Below are positions 13,383 through 26,035 of a stretch of DNA of 64,000 nt, piece after piece. This DNA comes from Trichoplax sp. H2 (taxonomy: Eukaryota; Placozoa; Uniplacotomia; Trichoplacea), in assembly GCA_003344405.1 (NCBI GenBank), contig NOWV01000153.1, positions 119,300 through 183,299 on the forward strand, in the 5' to 3' direction. The notes beneath the pieces are model-generated. The model was not told where the DNA came from. It worked only from the letters and a program-made list of their open reading frames with translations, and did no database searches. Both the position numbers and the translations under genes were made by a program. The first letter of the stretch is position 1. Each line of letters begins with the position of its first letter.

Positions 13383-14373
13383 GTAAGTACAATTGAAATC
13401 CTATCTTATTCCACGTCTTTGTTATCCAATTAGAATTTAATTTATAAGAGAGAAAATACAAATTCCTTGTAGATATCTTTAACCGTTTTTAATAAATTGA
13501 ATTTGATGATTGATGTTACAGTTTATAAAACTAATAAAATTTTGTAATGCCTTTTGTTGAGCATTCTATTAGTATTAATACGATACAATATTAGATTTAA
13601 TCCGCTTGAAAACTCTTCTTCTTTCCATAATAGTTAGATGTTACTTATACTAGGCCTTTTAATGAATCTTATTACTGCTATTAATAGTTATTATTACTTT
13701 AAAGCCATGACTCAATATTGCAAAAAGAGAGACAGATATTTTAGTAACTTATTTGAAAATTTTAATTATGATTTTACCGCTACCTGTACAAGTATTTTAT
13801 GCGATATCTTATTATTTCCAACTTTTAAATTGTTCTTTATATCCTGTCATTTTTCCACGTCTAACATTATAATAATTAATTTTGGATTTAGACTATTTGA
13901 ATTAGAACCTAGAGTTAAAAGCCTCTTTACCATCTTCGATTTCAATGAACCGCTGGAAGATATTATACAATCGCCTCATTTCCGTAGCCATGCCATGCGA
14001 TTTATGCAATCCTTGGAAACTGGAGTTTTAATGGGCTTTGATAAAGAAAGTTGTGACTTTTTATTTAAGTCTCTAGGAAGTCGCCATCACTTTTACGATC
14101 TTAAAAGTGAATTTCTAGATGTAAGCTAGTTATCATCATTTTAATGAGCTAATTAATCCCGAAAGTTTTATTATCAAATTGCGGATCGAAATGATACGAA
14201 AAATTCAATTATTTTTATGACTTCGTCAGGTTATTCCCGAGTGTATCTTGCACACAATAAAGAAAGGTTGCGGTAATAACTGGAGTAACGAAACTGCTGA
14301 TGCATGGAAAATTGCAACTAAAGTTTTATGCGAGCTATTTCGGGAAGGACTAGAAACTAAGCCTAAGAAATAG
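13186..14373 (+). CDS. Globin, three exons, 189 aa
   Basis: A haem-binding globin, probably a neuroglobin/globin-X-like animal globin that binds O2 or handles NO or redox chemistry. Exons are 13,186-13,382, 13,892-14,120 and 14,230-14,373, with donors GTAAGT and GTAAGC and acceptors GATTTAG and TTCGTCAG. Phases fit (2 then 0). The product has a roughly 40-residue N-terminal extension, then helix A/B with a conserved Trp (IIDSWNAIS), Phe at CD1 (VKSLF), distal His E7 (FRSHAMRF), proximal His F8 (SLGSRHHF) and helices G and H. The introns map to B12.2 and G7.0, the two ancestral globin positions. The start is uncertain: ATGs at 13,186, 13,210 and 13,222 are all in frame. Starting at 13,210 gives Met-Gly-Thr-Asn, which could allow N-myristoylation as in globin X. 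The subfamily is inference. Confidence 0.9.
13892..14120 (+). CDS. Globin exon 2 (C to F helices, haem ligands)
   Basis: Starts after TTTGGATTTAG and ends before GTAAGC. It completes the Lys codon left in phase 2 by exon 1 and continues LFELEPRVKSLF. It carries the CD1 Phe, E7 His and F8 His. Confidence 0.9.
14230..14373 (+). CDS. Globin exon 3 (G and H helices)
   Basis: Follows acceptor TTCGTCAG, phase 0. Reads VIPECILHTIKKGCG through to a Lys-Pro-Lys-Lys end and TAG at 14,371-14,373. It is too short to appear as a stand-alone long open frame and was found by extending the globin alignment. Confidence 0.9.
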   Translation, partial: VIPECILHTIKKGCGNNWSNETADAWKIATKVLCELFREGLETKPKK

Positions 14374-14377
14374 ATTG

Positions 14378-14383
14378 AATAAA
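14378..14383 (+). terminator. Poly(A) signal of the globin gene
   Basis: AATAAA lies five bases after the globin stop codon. It would give a very short 3' UTR, which is plausible in a compact gene. The position is suggestive but such hexamers are common in AT-rich DNA. Confidence 0.5.
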
Positions 14384-16999
14384 TAATTTGTTGAAGCTTG
14401 TTCATGTGAATATATTCCAGCTAAATAGACTCCATAAGCTGCGGAAAATTTTCTACTTGCGATCCAATGTTTGTGGTATTGAATCTCTAAGGTTTGGTTT
14501 GTAATAAATCGATATTTTCCAACAATTCATAGTCATTATACATTCCATGTCATAATTACGTTGTTGTAGTAATTATTTTTATTAATTGTAATGATTAGAT
14601 AAAATTAGAAATATCATAAGTTACATTTAATAATATCGCCAATAAAACAGAACATTATATAATAAGATTGTAACTGGGATATAATAAAAGTAATAAAATT
14701 GACAATAACGTAATTTATTTCGGAAAGCATATAGAACAAGAAAAATGAAGTGGCTTAAGAATCAGCCATGGAATGTAAATTTTATATCACTCATAATTTA
14801 ACACTGCAAGTCTATACTCGAACGATGTCAGTAATCTAAATCACTAAAGAAATTAGCAAGGAGATAACATTGGATATTTTAGCAATTTGGTCAATTTTTA
14901 TTAGAACTTAATTTTACTAGATAAAGATATTATCCTGTAGATTGTACTGATCTATTTAAATGTAGAACATTTAGCTATCAAATTAAGCTAGATAGATGAT
15001 ACTAATCCCATCAAATAAGGCGATATTTGAAGGAAACATTAATCCTTGTTTAAATCTACGCATGTAATATTGCCAACAATTCAAAATATTGAAAGTGGTG
15101 TTAAGGGAACAACAAAAGTCAGTTAATAATGGTAGTTCATGATTTCTAAATGTTCAGATAGATTACATCCAGAATCAATTGAATTAATTAAGAACATATC
15201 TACCTCCTATATACCATAATCAAACTTATCAGAGCATATCTAGAGAAATAATGGAGTAATAACTGGCTAACAATATCTATTAATTACAAGGCGTTACCTA
15301 CTTATTATTAGCGTTAATTCACGAAATCAGAATTCATTTAGAAACAAATTAAGAATAACAAGTGGCTTAATTTGCCAATAAAAAAATTTTATCCATTTAA
15401 AATAGTCTGAAATCTTAAGGAATTAATAATGCTATATAGAATGTAATAGATTATACGGGAATCTCGCTGTTAATCACTATGGCCTAACTTTCTTAGAATC
15501 CCGTATATTACATAGTATGCTGAGATTTTATTCAACTAATTCCTGGAAATGTTGAAGTAATACTTGTAAATAATCCAAAAATTTAAAGGAATCGATTTGA
15601 GAAGCCAGATGTATTAATCTTTTCTTGCAAACTTATGCCAATACTCTCATCTCATGTAGACTAGCTTCTCCTTTACAAAGATATTGCAATCTTGCCATGC
15701 TGATGTTCGGATAAGCTAAATTTTGGTGAGATTCTTTAAAGTCCATTTCAATTTGAGATTTTTCGGCTATAATAACTGCCTGTAGGAAACATAATAATTA
15801 TTTCCGAATAGATTCAGACAAGTAAACATTATAATAGCTGGTTGCATCTTCTTTTACCTACTATGATTAGCTGAAATTACCAGACAATTTTGCAATCTAT
15901 GAATAACGATAAGGATTGGAGCCATTTCATCTGATAGCTTTCACGAATAGAAGCAGTATAAAGCTGTTCAGTTTTCTTGGTTATAACGTGTATATTTAGA
16001 GTTGTAAAAAAAAATTAAGCAATTATTACTAAAGAACAACGTAATAGCAATTACAGATCCATTACTGCTCTTTTGCTAAGATTAATGCCAAAATGAAAGC
16101 TATTTATATTAACCATTCCATTTTCTCTGGATCTTGTAACTTTATTGTTGTTGATTCTACTTGTTACTTGCTACAAATTAAACGTATATATATATTATAA
16201 AATGGGACTTTTTACCTTAAATTGGAAATAGGAAAATGTTTGATCAATTTGCTTATCCTAGTTACGAGGATATGATTGATAGTAAAAGTTTAAAAATTTT
16301 TAGCTTTACAGCAAAGATCAGATCTGTAGTGAGAAGAAATCGCCTCGGTCGGATACTTTAAGAATACTTTAAACTGATGCTGGTATACAGATCAAATCTT
16401 ACATAACGTTAAGTGTGCATTTCGCTAAAGAAAGCGAGTAATCGCTGACTTTTATAACATTATTTGAATTTGGCCGTTGAATATTGAATGAATTTTAAGG
16501 ATACCATTAAATGGCATTGAGATATCGGGATAATTTAAACAGAGTAAGATTTAAATTGGATGTATAACTAGTTTTTATATTCATCTTGTCCATAAGTGCT
16601 TTGAATGTCTTACTTCAAACAGGGAATTTTCTTCGAATACTTTATAATAGTAATATCCATCCATGCAGAAGGGGAGGGCAATATCAATTTATGAAATAGG
16701 GATTACGGTATTGACTGAGCCAAAATCGGAAGTAAAACTGAATGAATTCTTCTTTCGAAATTACAAAATCAATAGCCTATTAAATATTAAATCTTTTAAT
16801 TAGAATGAGAAGCACCAGCATATTCTAGGTAGTTCCTATCATACCTGTTTAATATTAATTTGCAGTGACAAGCTCTTAGAAGGGAAGTAATGGGGCTGTC
16901 AGATATTTTACGGGATAAATAATAGCTTACAAATTGGATTGGATTGAAAGATTTTGCAATAGCGAGGATTCAAATTAAAGCTAATTCAAATGCAAAGAG
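14384..16999. other. Intergenic between globin and GPCR
   Basis: No gene supported. There is an imperfect foldback at about 15,440-15,514, with arms around ATACGGGAATCT and AGAATCCCGTAT. The downstream side of the convergent GPCR gene ends here; I see no AATAAA close to its stop. Confidence 0.5.
15440..15514. repeat. Imperfect foldback
   Basis: The left arm (ATGTAATAGATTATACGGGA, 20 nt from about 15,439) pairs with the right arm ending CCCGTATATTACAT, apart from a 3-nt bulge and one mismatch; the loop is about 25 nt. It could be a small terminal-repeat element or chance. Confidence 0.35.
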
Positions 17000-18118
17000 T
17001 TAGAATCGATAGCTTTCAGTTTCAGCAGCATTTGAGTTGGTTTCGACAAGACTTGAATTATTAGGTCCTAATTTAATGTGTGTTGTGCTAAAGCTGTTGT
17101 TTTGCCTAGTGTACTGTTGGACGCGTTTGCAGCAGCAAATTTTCTTGACCACACATTTAATGTCACGCTTAAAGACAACATATAATATTGGATTGATGGC
17201 TGAATTTCCCATTACGACCATTGCTGTGAAAGCGTTTATAACTAAAGGAGTTCTGCCTAACCAGCGATTCACTAGCATAACTATCGTGAAAGGCAGCCAG
17301 CATAGAACAAATGCTCCAACGATGATAGCAGTTGCTTTAGCTGCTTTCGATTCTCGTTGTTCGCTATTACAACGAGATTTTTTCATGGATTTCCGACTAC
17401 TGATGGAGCTTGCTCGGCTGTCTCGTCGTATTTTCTTAGCATGAGCAGCTGCAATGCTGAAGATGGTGCCGTAAATGTAAATAAATAAAAGAATGGGGAT
17501 AAAACAAACAATACATAGTGCTACAGTCATGTAGATTTTATCATGCAACAAACCAGTGCCGTAAGCGAGTTTATCGCAAAATAATATCGGATTTGTGGTC
17601 CATGTAAATTGTGTTGAAGCGCATATACCAGCAATTGTCCATGAAAGAATTTCTCCGATAACTGCTCGTTGTTTAGTCACTATTTGGCGATAGAAGTACG
17701 GATTTGTGATGGCGAAAAATCGATCTAAACTCACGCAGCAAAGTGATAGACTGGATGCTGAAGGTAGAAAGGCTGATAGAAACCATTCAACGATACACCA
17801 GCGAGAATCCGTCAAGCGATGAACACTTGTAATAACAGCATAAATGGTAAATGGCATTACTAATGCTCCGACAAGAATATCGGCTGCGGCCACGTTGATG
17901 ATGAAAAAATTAGTAATAGTTCGTAACTGATGATGCTTGATAATGACGATGACAACAAATAAATTACCGAAAACGGAAACTACCATAACAGTGAAGAAGT
18001 ACAACAGTAAAATTAATTGCTCATATATGGTATAAATTTTGACATTGCCAGGGGTTGTAGGTAAAATAGAAGTGGAATTCACACTATCATTGCTGACTAC
18101 TAGGCTTAGATTGTCCAT
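17000..18118 (-). CDS. Class A (rhodopsin-family) GPCR, intronless, 372 aa
   Basis: A seven-transmembrane G-protein-coupled receptor of the plasma membrane; ligand unknown. It has three N-glycosylation sequons in the N-tail (N3, N10, N14). TM1 has GN at 51-52, TM2 has AAAD (D80 = 2.50), and C108 (3.25) should pair with C181 in loop 2. TM3 ends D132-R133-F134 in place of DRY. W160 is in TM4, P208 in TM5, CWLP at 273-276 in TM6 and NPILY at 309-313 in TM7. A triple Cys at 328-330 could be palmitoylated. Loop 3 is basic and serine-rich. Position 3.32 is Ser, not the Asp of aminergic receptors, so monoamine binding is unlikely. It resembles the broad amine/adenosine/melatonin-like group (inference). 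The start ATG has A at -3 and G at +4. The whole reading frame is a single exon. Confidence 0.95.
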   Translation of the reverse strand: MDNLSLVVSNDSVNSTSILPTTPGNVKIYTIYEQLILLLYFFTVMVVSVFGNLFVVIVIIKHHQLRTITNFFIINVAAADILVGALVMPFTIYAVITSVHRLTDSRWCIVEWFLSAFLPSASSLSLCCVSLDRFFAITNPYFYRQIVTKQRAVIGEILSWTIAGICASTQFTWTTNPILFCDKLAYGTGLLHDKIYMTVALCIVCFIPILLFIYIYGTIFSIAAAHAKKIRRDSRASSISSRKSMKKSRCNSEQRESKAAKATAIIVGAFVLCWLPFTIVMLVNRWLGRTPLVINAFTAMVVMGNSAINPILYVVFKRDIKCVVKKICCCKRVQQYTRQNNSFSTTHIKLGPNNSSLVETNSNAAETESYRF

Positions 18119-21100
18119 AGTGGGATAGGATGAAGTTTATTTGGATAAGATGAAAAATTTTCTATTTGCAGTTGATTGATTTCTAGTTCAATTGCGATCT
18201 TCAAGCAGTTGTTGAAATGATCAATTTGACTTAGTTTTAATTTACAAATTTAGATAATTTTCAGCGAAGGGAACTATCGAATCTAGAATTTAAAAATAAA
18301 AGAATTTAAAGGAGATTAAGTTTTATACGTCGATATTAGCAATATAAGAAGACGTCATGCTGTATGGTTACAGTAAATTCATTTAAGCGTCAAGAATTGA
18401 TTCTAGCGAGCAAGCCTAACACAGAATCAGGAATAATTTTAATAGCTAAATTGATCGCAATAAATCGAGGAAAGTTTCACTATAAGTCCCGATAGACTTT
18501 GCATTTAATTGCTAAATCACAGCATTGTCATATCTTTGATAATATGTATACGTTGGAAATTACTTTGGAAAATATAGATTTAATATAACGCTTTAGTAGA
18601 AATTATCCCCGAAATAGAGAATATCGTTACTTTATAGGTATTATTGTAGTAAGGTACAAATTATTTGAATAAGATGGCCAGGCAAAATCGGGTTCTACTA
18701 AATTAGCGAACTTATTTATCGTTCATAAAATAATGTTAAAGCATATCGGATAATGGTGAAAATCTTACTAGACCGTACAATCTACTGTAAATCGGAAGTA
18801 GCTCACTTGTACATCTTATACATTTCGATATAGAAAGTCTTCAGAAAAAATTGTTTATTAAAAATTGAGTGTAAATTTCAAATCAGAAATAGTTTACCTA
18901 TACGTAGACAACGGTTACGAAGAATTCGGAGAACGGATTGCATTTTAGATTTGAAGGATTTGATTATATCAAATTGACATCAAAAATTTATATATAACTG
19001 CTGGAACATTTGTAAAACAATACATAGGGGTATTTAATTTATTAATAATTAATTTATTATTCTTATCCATTGTACAAAGAAAGTAACGATGATATTGCAC
19101 GTAACTAAGAATTGATAAATTAAATTATGATATTAATAAATTTGTCAGAAAATAGCGAATGAAATAGGTTTGATACTGTTATTATTGATTGATTGATACA
19201 TAAATAACTAAATTAGCTACATCTTGTCATTAATAGAACAAAATAATTAAACTATCATAAACAAGATGTTCACTATTGCCGTCAATACTAAAGCAAATGA
19301 CGTAAATTTTCAATGTCATCATGGATATCTGAGTTGTCACTGGATCAAATTGAAATAGAAATGAAGATATGTTTTGAAAATAATTTTGCTCTGCATATTG
19401 ACTCTATTCTTCCTTTAGTCTTAATGTTACCCTGTTCATTTGAGTAACTATGTACAGTAAGAAATAACAGGCAGGCATGAATTCAAGAAATATTTTCGGA
19501 ATAGCATCATTATTATTTCACTTTCTTCACAAAGCTAGTTATGAAACTAATTGAAAGGGTTCAATTTTAAGTGGCTCCTATATATTTAATTTAGCCGTAA
19601 GAATTAATTGGTTCAGTCCAAATGCTTATATTCAGATTATTATCGATTAGATGATTGATTATTCCTGACCATATTAGAGAGATCCAGCTACATATGCTTC
19701 GGATAGAATTTATGGCGAATACAGGAAATTATGATATGATTTAAAATTCTCGTCTTCTATATTTAACAATATTGTACGATTTTTGACGTAAAAACTGAAA
19801 TCAGTGCCGGATGTATAATGTCTGAAACGCTGATAATCAGAATCAACAATTCAATAAAAGATATCCTGACTGTGTCAAGGGCTAATTTAGATATTGATCG
19901 TAGACAATCTTGAGAAGAACCCTGATTTTCAATGCTAGTACATGTTATTGTTATTGTTGCATTATTGTAACTAAGGACTACCTATAAAAATATTACCAAT
20001 ATGATGGTTGCATACGTATGTCATGACATCATGCAGATTGCTAAAATTAGTGAATGAAATCAAACTTATTTCTTACGTATTCGTCAAATTACCAGTACTG
20101 TAAATAAAAATACTTGTGGGTTTACCGTACTTTTAATTATTTTTAGTACTTAGTTTGCTAGCCATTGGCAGATAGATAATATGATATGAAATAAATCTTC
20201 TTGAACAATTGGCCTTATAATGTTCAACAGCAGACTAAGGATGTGAATTTTAATAGCGACACTTACAAATTGAATTAACATACTGTGGCCTAAGCCATAG
20301 GATGAGTAAGAACTTATCAATAGAGTGTGATAAACCTATATACAAGCAGATTATGGCATTGAACTTGCATCGATACTCCTGGTACTAAAACATTTAGTGT
20401 ATTATATAAGTGAAATAGCTAATAAAGTCTAATTCATGCTATTCTCCCAGTGATCAATATTTCACAACTTACTCTCTCGCTCATTTAAAAACAATAAAAC
20501 TCTATCGCTTTAAATAGAAATTATAATCTAGTTTGAGATGTAAAAGTATAAAATTAATCTCCAAACATCATTAACGACTCCTGTCTTAATATGTAAAAAC
20601 ATGGCGCGATTGATTCTGTCTGAGTAAGAAATACACAATCAACTATAAGCTAAATAAGGGTAAATAGGCATTTTTGAAAGGTCTGTACAATAGTAGTATT
20701 AATATATATCATTAATAGGTCTTCAATATTTGTACTCTGGTAATAAAGGTCATTAGATAGGAGTAAATGAAATGAATAGCTTATTATAAACAAGACTAGA
20801 AAAGTAACAAAAACGATCAAGGATGGATAAATATAGCAAATGTAGCTGTGTGTAATATGAGAGACAAGATTCTTTAATTGAGAATATGTCAATAGCATTA
20901 GCTGGTAGTGAACAAGAGAGCATTCCTTATTCTAAATCCATGGAAAGTGTAATAATTATTGCACTCTACATACTAAAGGAAGTTCTGTCTTAAGGTCTGT
21001 CAATAGAAATCTAGTGAGATGCTACGGACAAATATTAAGGCGAAAATAAATCTGTCCTATGGAAAGTTCAAATTTCCTAACAGGCTTATTCACTTTAATG

Positions 21101-24100
21101 CTAATTATCACCTTTAGCTTGACCGTAGAAGGGATAAGAATAATCTTCATGAGAGAAGAAGCATTGATGATAATTTAATCAATGTTCATGTAACTTGAAA
21201 ATCCGTTTCATTGGAGCTGTCGCACTGCCTAAGTCTTACGCTAGTGCTAAGTGTTAAGTAGTGGTTCCGAAAGAATTGGTGATTATATAGACATGGTTAG
21301 ACATGACGATTTGATGACTCAAAGCAAAAACATCAATTCAAATTCATGTCTATTCATGCATATTAAACAATAGTTCTGCCGTGTTCTTCCTTTCAATAAG
21401 ATTGAATTAATTGAATAAAAATATATTTAATACAAACGATGAATGCATAAAAAGACAGAAAATCAACAAAAATAAGCTTCAGTAGGACTTTCAGTCAACT
21501 TCCAATGGCTGTAATGACGTCTTATTTAATCAATTTCAAGTAAATGAGAAACCAAATCAACATCAATAAGCAAAGGAATGATTTTACGTCTTATTTTATC
21601 ATCATCCCCACAATATGAATAGAAATGGACAGTTCGTAGGCTGAATAAGAGGATAAATGAACATAAGTGAAGTGACAGTTGATAAATTGAAATACTAAAC
21701 ATTTGATCTGTTTACTTGTATCGAAATGTTGTTCATCATGTAATATTTTCGATGATGAAATGAATAAAATCAATAAAAATAACTATTGTAGGGACGGAAT
21801 GGAATGTCATTTGATAGAATAGACCAGTTATTGCGAAGTTACATTGGACTTTAGGCATTTTTAATTTATAGACTACATGTGCCAATGTTGATCTACTCGT
21901 TCCCATAATTGACCACTCGACATCAAAATCTTACAACAATCCTATACATTGATAATAGTCCCAACGTTACAGTATCCATCTTTGTATCTTTCATGTTGTT
22001 TAAAATAATAAAGTCTAGTCATGTCGGCTAAGACTAGCTTTGCTTTGCATAGCAAATGCAGTGATTTCTCCTTAATAAAAAAATAACAATTGCAACTGCA
22101 TTGAATCGCAAGGAGCAGACACGCAAATACATACCATTGATTAAGCTAGTATTATTCCCCGTACATAAATGGGTTATTTTCCTATCCAATATTAATTGCG
22201 TAAATAACAAATGTCTTCTCATTAATCGGATGGTCTAATTGATGAGAATATTTTCAATACCAGGCTATTCGTTACGGTAGCTGTGAATTTGACTCATCAA
22301 CAATAATTATTATTGGAATGAATGGCAGAATACTTTATCATCGATTGCACCTAACGGAAGTTAATTACAGCTAATAAACTGTTAAAATAATAGAGACAGC
22401 GGATAAATAATTTTGAAATCAAACTTATTAAATTATTAAATTCACTGATTTTCAGCCTCATTAAGAGCTGTCTCGTAAAAGAAAAACTAGATTAAAGATA
22501 TAGTTACCTTTTTTCTTGCAATCCAGAATATCAGAAATTTTTCATTTTAGTCGGTTGTGATATACTCATAAGATGAAATAGAAGTGGAGATAATTCAATT
22601 TTCGTCTTTTAATCGAAAACTCTATTAATAGATACGTGGGCTAAGTATTAGTACTATCCTGATTATTAAACGAATTGTAATGATATATATCAGAATCAGT
22701 AGCGATAATATTGAAATTCTCATTATGTCTGGGATCCTGTAGTGCTCATATATGACGAAAACACATTAGCCACTTGCTTGACAATCTGTCTCCTGGTCTA
22801 ATTCCCGTAATTGAGGTCTATCAGAGGAAATTGTATTACTTTTATCAAGTATACACTACAAAGCGCTTCAGTGAAAATTTTTGATTTTAGCTTTGATCGA
22901 GTGTTTACGTTATCTCATTCATAGGCTTCAAAGTAGAGAAGAAAGTATTCCACATGGCGTCGTATAATTTTAAATTTTTTGCATGGTCTATCCATTTTCT
23001 ATATTCACTTAGATTATGGTAGTAACTATAAATCCTAAAATAATATACAATAAATTAAATTCGCGAAAACTTTCGATAAGAATTGATACATGGTAATGGG
23101 GCGTTTAATAGCTAAATTTAAACTCTTTCAAGTAGTCTGCGCTTAAGTTTGTTACCATTGCCGTACTAAACTTAAGCTTAACTTTCTTAAAATCCGTAAT
23201 AAGTGAAAAAATTAAACCGGAAGTAGCTAACCTTATATTAATTTAATTTACTGGATGTTAAAAAGCTCAAATTTTTAAGTCAGCGATAGTTTTTAATTTT
23301 AGGAGATAAAACTGACTGATGAACCGGTTTAAGATTGATTTTTTACGAGCAATACTGATGCATTTTTTACTAGGACAGAAAGCAAATTAGTTTTTGCAGT
23401 AATCGTAAACAATGCTATAATCAATAACAGATTAAATAATGAATAGCAACTTTCTTCTACTGTACTTCAATGATAATTTCTCTCTTTGTACAAAGAAAGA
23501 AAAACCTCCCTGATAATTATTCTGTCGTCAATAATATAAGTCGTATTTTAGATGTTGTTTCAACTAGGTACTGGTGATTCAATTAATTTCATTTAATCAT
23601 TAATCGATGAATGTTTAAGGTGCGAGATTAATATTGGAAATAAATTATATTACTATCATCTTTAAAAGGAAAAAAGGAAGTTGGATAAAGAGATATCAAT
23701 AGTATACTCATAAATATTTTCTCTTTCGACCTTTTGAATGTGATCGAAAGATATGATCATCTCGATATAATTGCTAAGACTGCTGAATATGCACAATCCT
23801 AGCTTTATTCTATCACATAATAGAGGTTGTTGACTTCCTTGACTATGTGATGTTATGGCATAGTTCCGAAACCGTACGTCTGCAATAAACACAAATAGCA
23901 TATAAAATCTATAAATTAAACTCAAGAGAGGTGAGCAGGGTTAACAGGATTAATGTTGTTTCTTAATTATATACGTAAACACGGGCTAATAGTTTCCATT
24001 TCTAAAGAGACGGACTGAAACATAATAGAATGGCTTATTTTTATATAATTAAAAGCAATTCCTCTACTGCTTTTCATTTAGATACCCAATACACCTATTC

Positions 24101-25767
24101 AAGTTTGCTAATAAATCTGATAAAAAATTATTTATGTAATGCAGTAATTATTATTTTTGATCGTTTCTTTTAGTATATTGTAGTATAAAAGCATGCATCT
24201 AAATTTAATGAATGACGTCAACTGTCTCAAGTTTAACCAAAAAATTATTGAAAGAGTTGATTTTCCTTGCAGTGTGAATTGGAAACGAGATTTATCGAGC
24301 CTAAGTGGTTTAATATCTCCAATAGATAATCTGTAATGTCATTCTGGTTAGCATGTCTTCATTATACAAGTAATTTGCTACTGTGATGTAGGAAAAATGA
24401 GTTATAGTTAGAGAGGGATAAATTTCCCACTCGTTTTTGATGCGACGATAAATTAATAACTATCCTTACCAATATATCGCATCTTTATTTAGAACTATGA
24501 TCAAATCGTCTCATTCTTAATTAAAACTGATTTAAAATCTTATGCATAAGCAAACAGTTAATAAATTTGAGTAGAAAGTATATTTTCATGTCAATTAGGC
24601 AATAAATGATCAATAATTCGATTTTCTAAGGCAAAGACATATGTAGTTAAAAGTAGAGGCAATATTATTGATGCCTTAAAGTTATAAGCCCTTCCATACT
24701 CTTATTGTCAAAGATAATTTATCTTGTGCGATGGTTTGCGTACAACTTGATTAACTACCGGCTTATCAAAAACAACGATTGTTCTTTGCTGTCAAATTCA
24801 TCAGCTTTTAATAATTTTTAAACTATTGAAACAATAAATCTAACAAACGTCAATGTAATTTAAGTGATGGAGATATGATAGCTTAGCACACTGACCAAAA
24901 AAACATCTTGAATGATGTTGATGGTTCTTGACCCCTAGGAATGCCCCCCTACATGATTATAAAATATGACGTGAAATAAGAAAAGAAAGAGTCCATGCTG
25001 ATTACAGTGCGTTTTTTCTATTCTCATAATTAAATCGAGATACCAATAGGAACTACAAAGCATCATAAACAGTGACGATTACTCCTATTTCAGTCCGGAT
25101 AATTTAAAGTGATACTTTCCTACATTGCGATCGTTGATGTAAAATCGATCAAAACACCCTGTTTACTTGTGATACGCTGTAGGTCTCATGATAATAGATG
25201 TATTGATGTATTAAATCTGATCCTATTGGTCTGAACTATTATCAAGCACAAAAATGTAAATGGAGAATGTTTAGAATAGATAAGAATTTTATCTCTATTT
25301 AACCTGCATTCAAAACAACAACTCTAACAATAATATCGTTCTAAATAGGCATCGAATTACATACAAGTGAACAAGATACAACTGATTTATTGTTAAACCT
25401 TGTCATCACGTGATACTTATCAACTTCTAGTGCAAGAAACAAGTTCCTTCTTTGACTTGTTATTGCTTTTAATTTTTGCTTAACTTAATTTGTTTGCTCT
25501 TGTTGTTATAAACTATAAAACTGCTTCAAGAGTTGTTTTCTCTTCTTCAAAATCGTGCATTTTAATGTTTTAGAGCTGCATTTGCTAGAATATAATTTAC
25601 ATAAGTATTTCTATGCTTAGGCGATAGGTGGATAACATGACGGAGATGACTCATAATGTTTGCATAACTACAGTTAATTAATCACCTTTGACTTTTCCTG
25701 TAATCACACATACTAAGTATTATAATCAAGAGGATTGATAATATTACCCGTTCAGCTACAGATTTAT
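18119..25767. other. Long gene-poor stretch
   Basis: No gene supported. Open frames up to 87 codons (for example 20,650-20,898 and 23,662-23,925, both minus) look like chance: no domains, and composition equal to the background. A perfect CRE-type octamer TGACGTCA lies at 24,213-24,220 with no gene beside it. Confidence 0.5.
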
Positions 25768-26035
25768 GATTAGCATCGTTAACGATATACGTGTAAGGAG
25801 GATTTACATATCAAAAATGGCGTCAATTGAGGATTACGTCTAGTCGATAGTGTTTAATTAATCAGATCGTATATTCGTAATTCCATAATATCTGTTAATT
25901 CAAGATTAGAATCATTAGCTATATGCGAGCAGGGAGGATTTGCACATCCAAGATAGCGTCAAATATGGATTGTATCTGATCGCAAGTGTTACATCATAAT
26001 TGAAATTCTAATTTCTTTAATATCTGCTTAAATTG
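25768..26035. repeat. Degenerate two-copy tandem repeat, 136-bp period
   Basis: Unit 1 begins at 25,768 (GATTAGCATCG), unit 2 at 25,904 (GATTAGAATCA). Shared landmarks are GGAGGATTT, ATGGCGTCAA/ATAGCGTCAA and TAATATCTG, each 136 bp apart. The divergence suggests an old duplication. No coding frame is maintained. Confidence 0.6.

Noticed and set aside
13638-13891. Open frame upstream of globin exon 2
   Set aside because: It is the intron read in frame; globin similarity starts exactly at the splice acceptor.
17037-17444. 135-codon frame antisense to the GPCR
   Set aside because: Shadow of the GPCR; the minus-strand product has all seven-transmembrane hallmarks.
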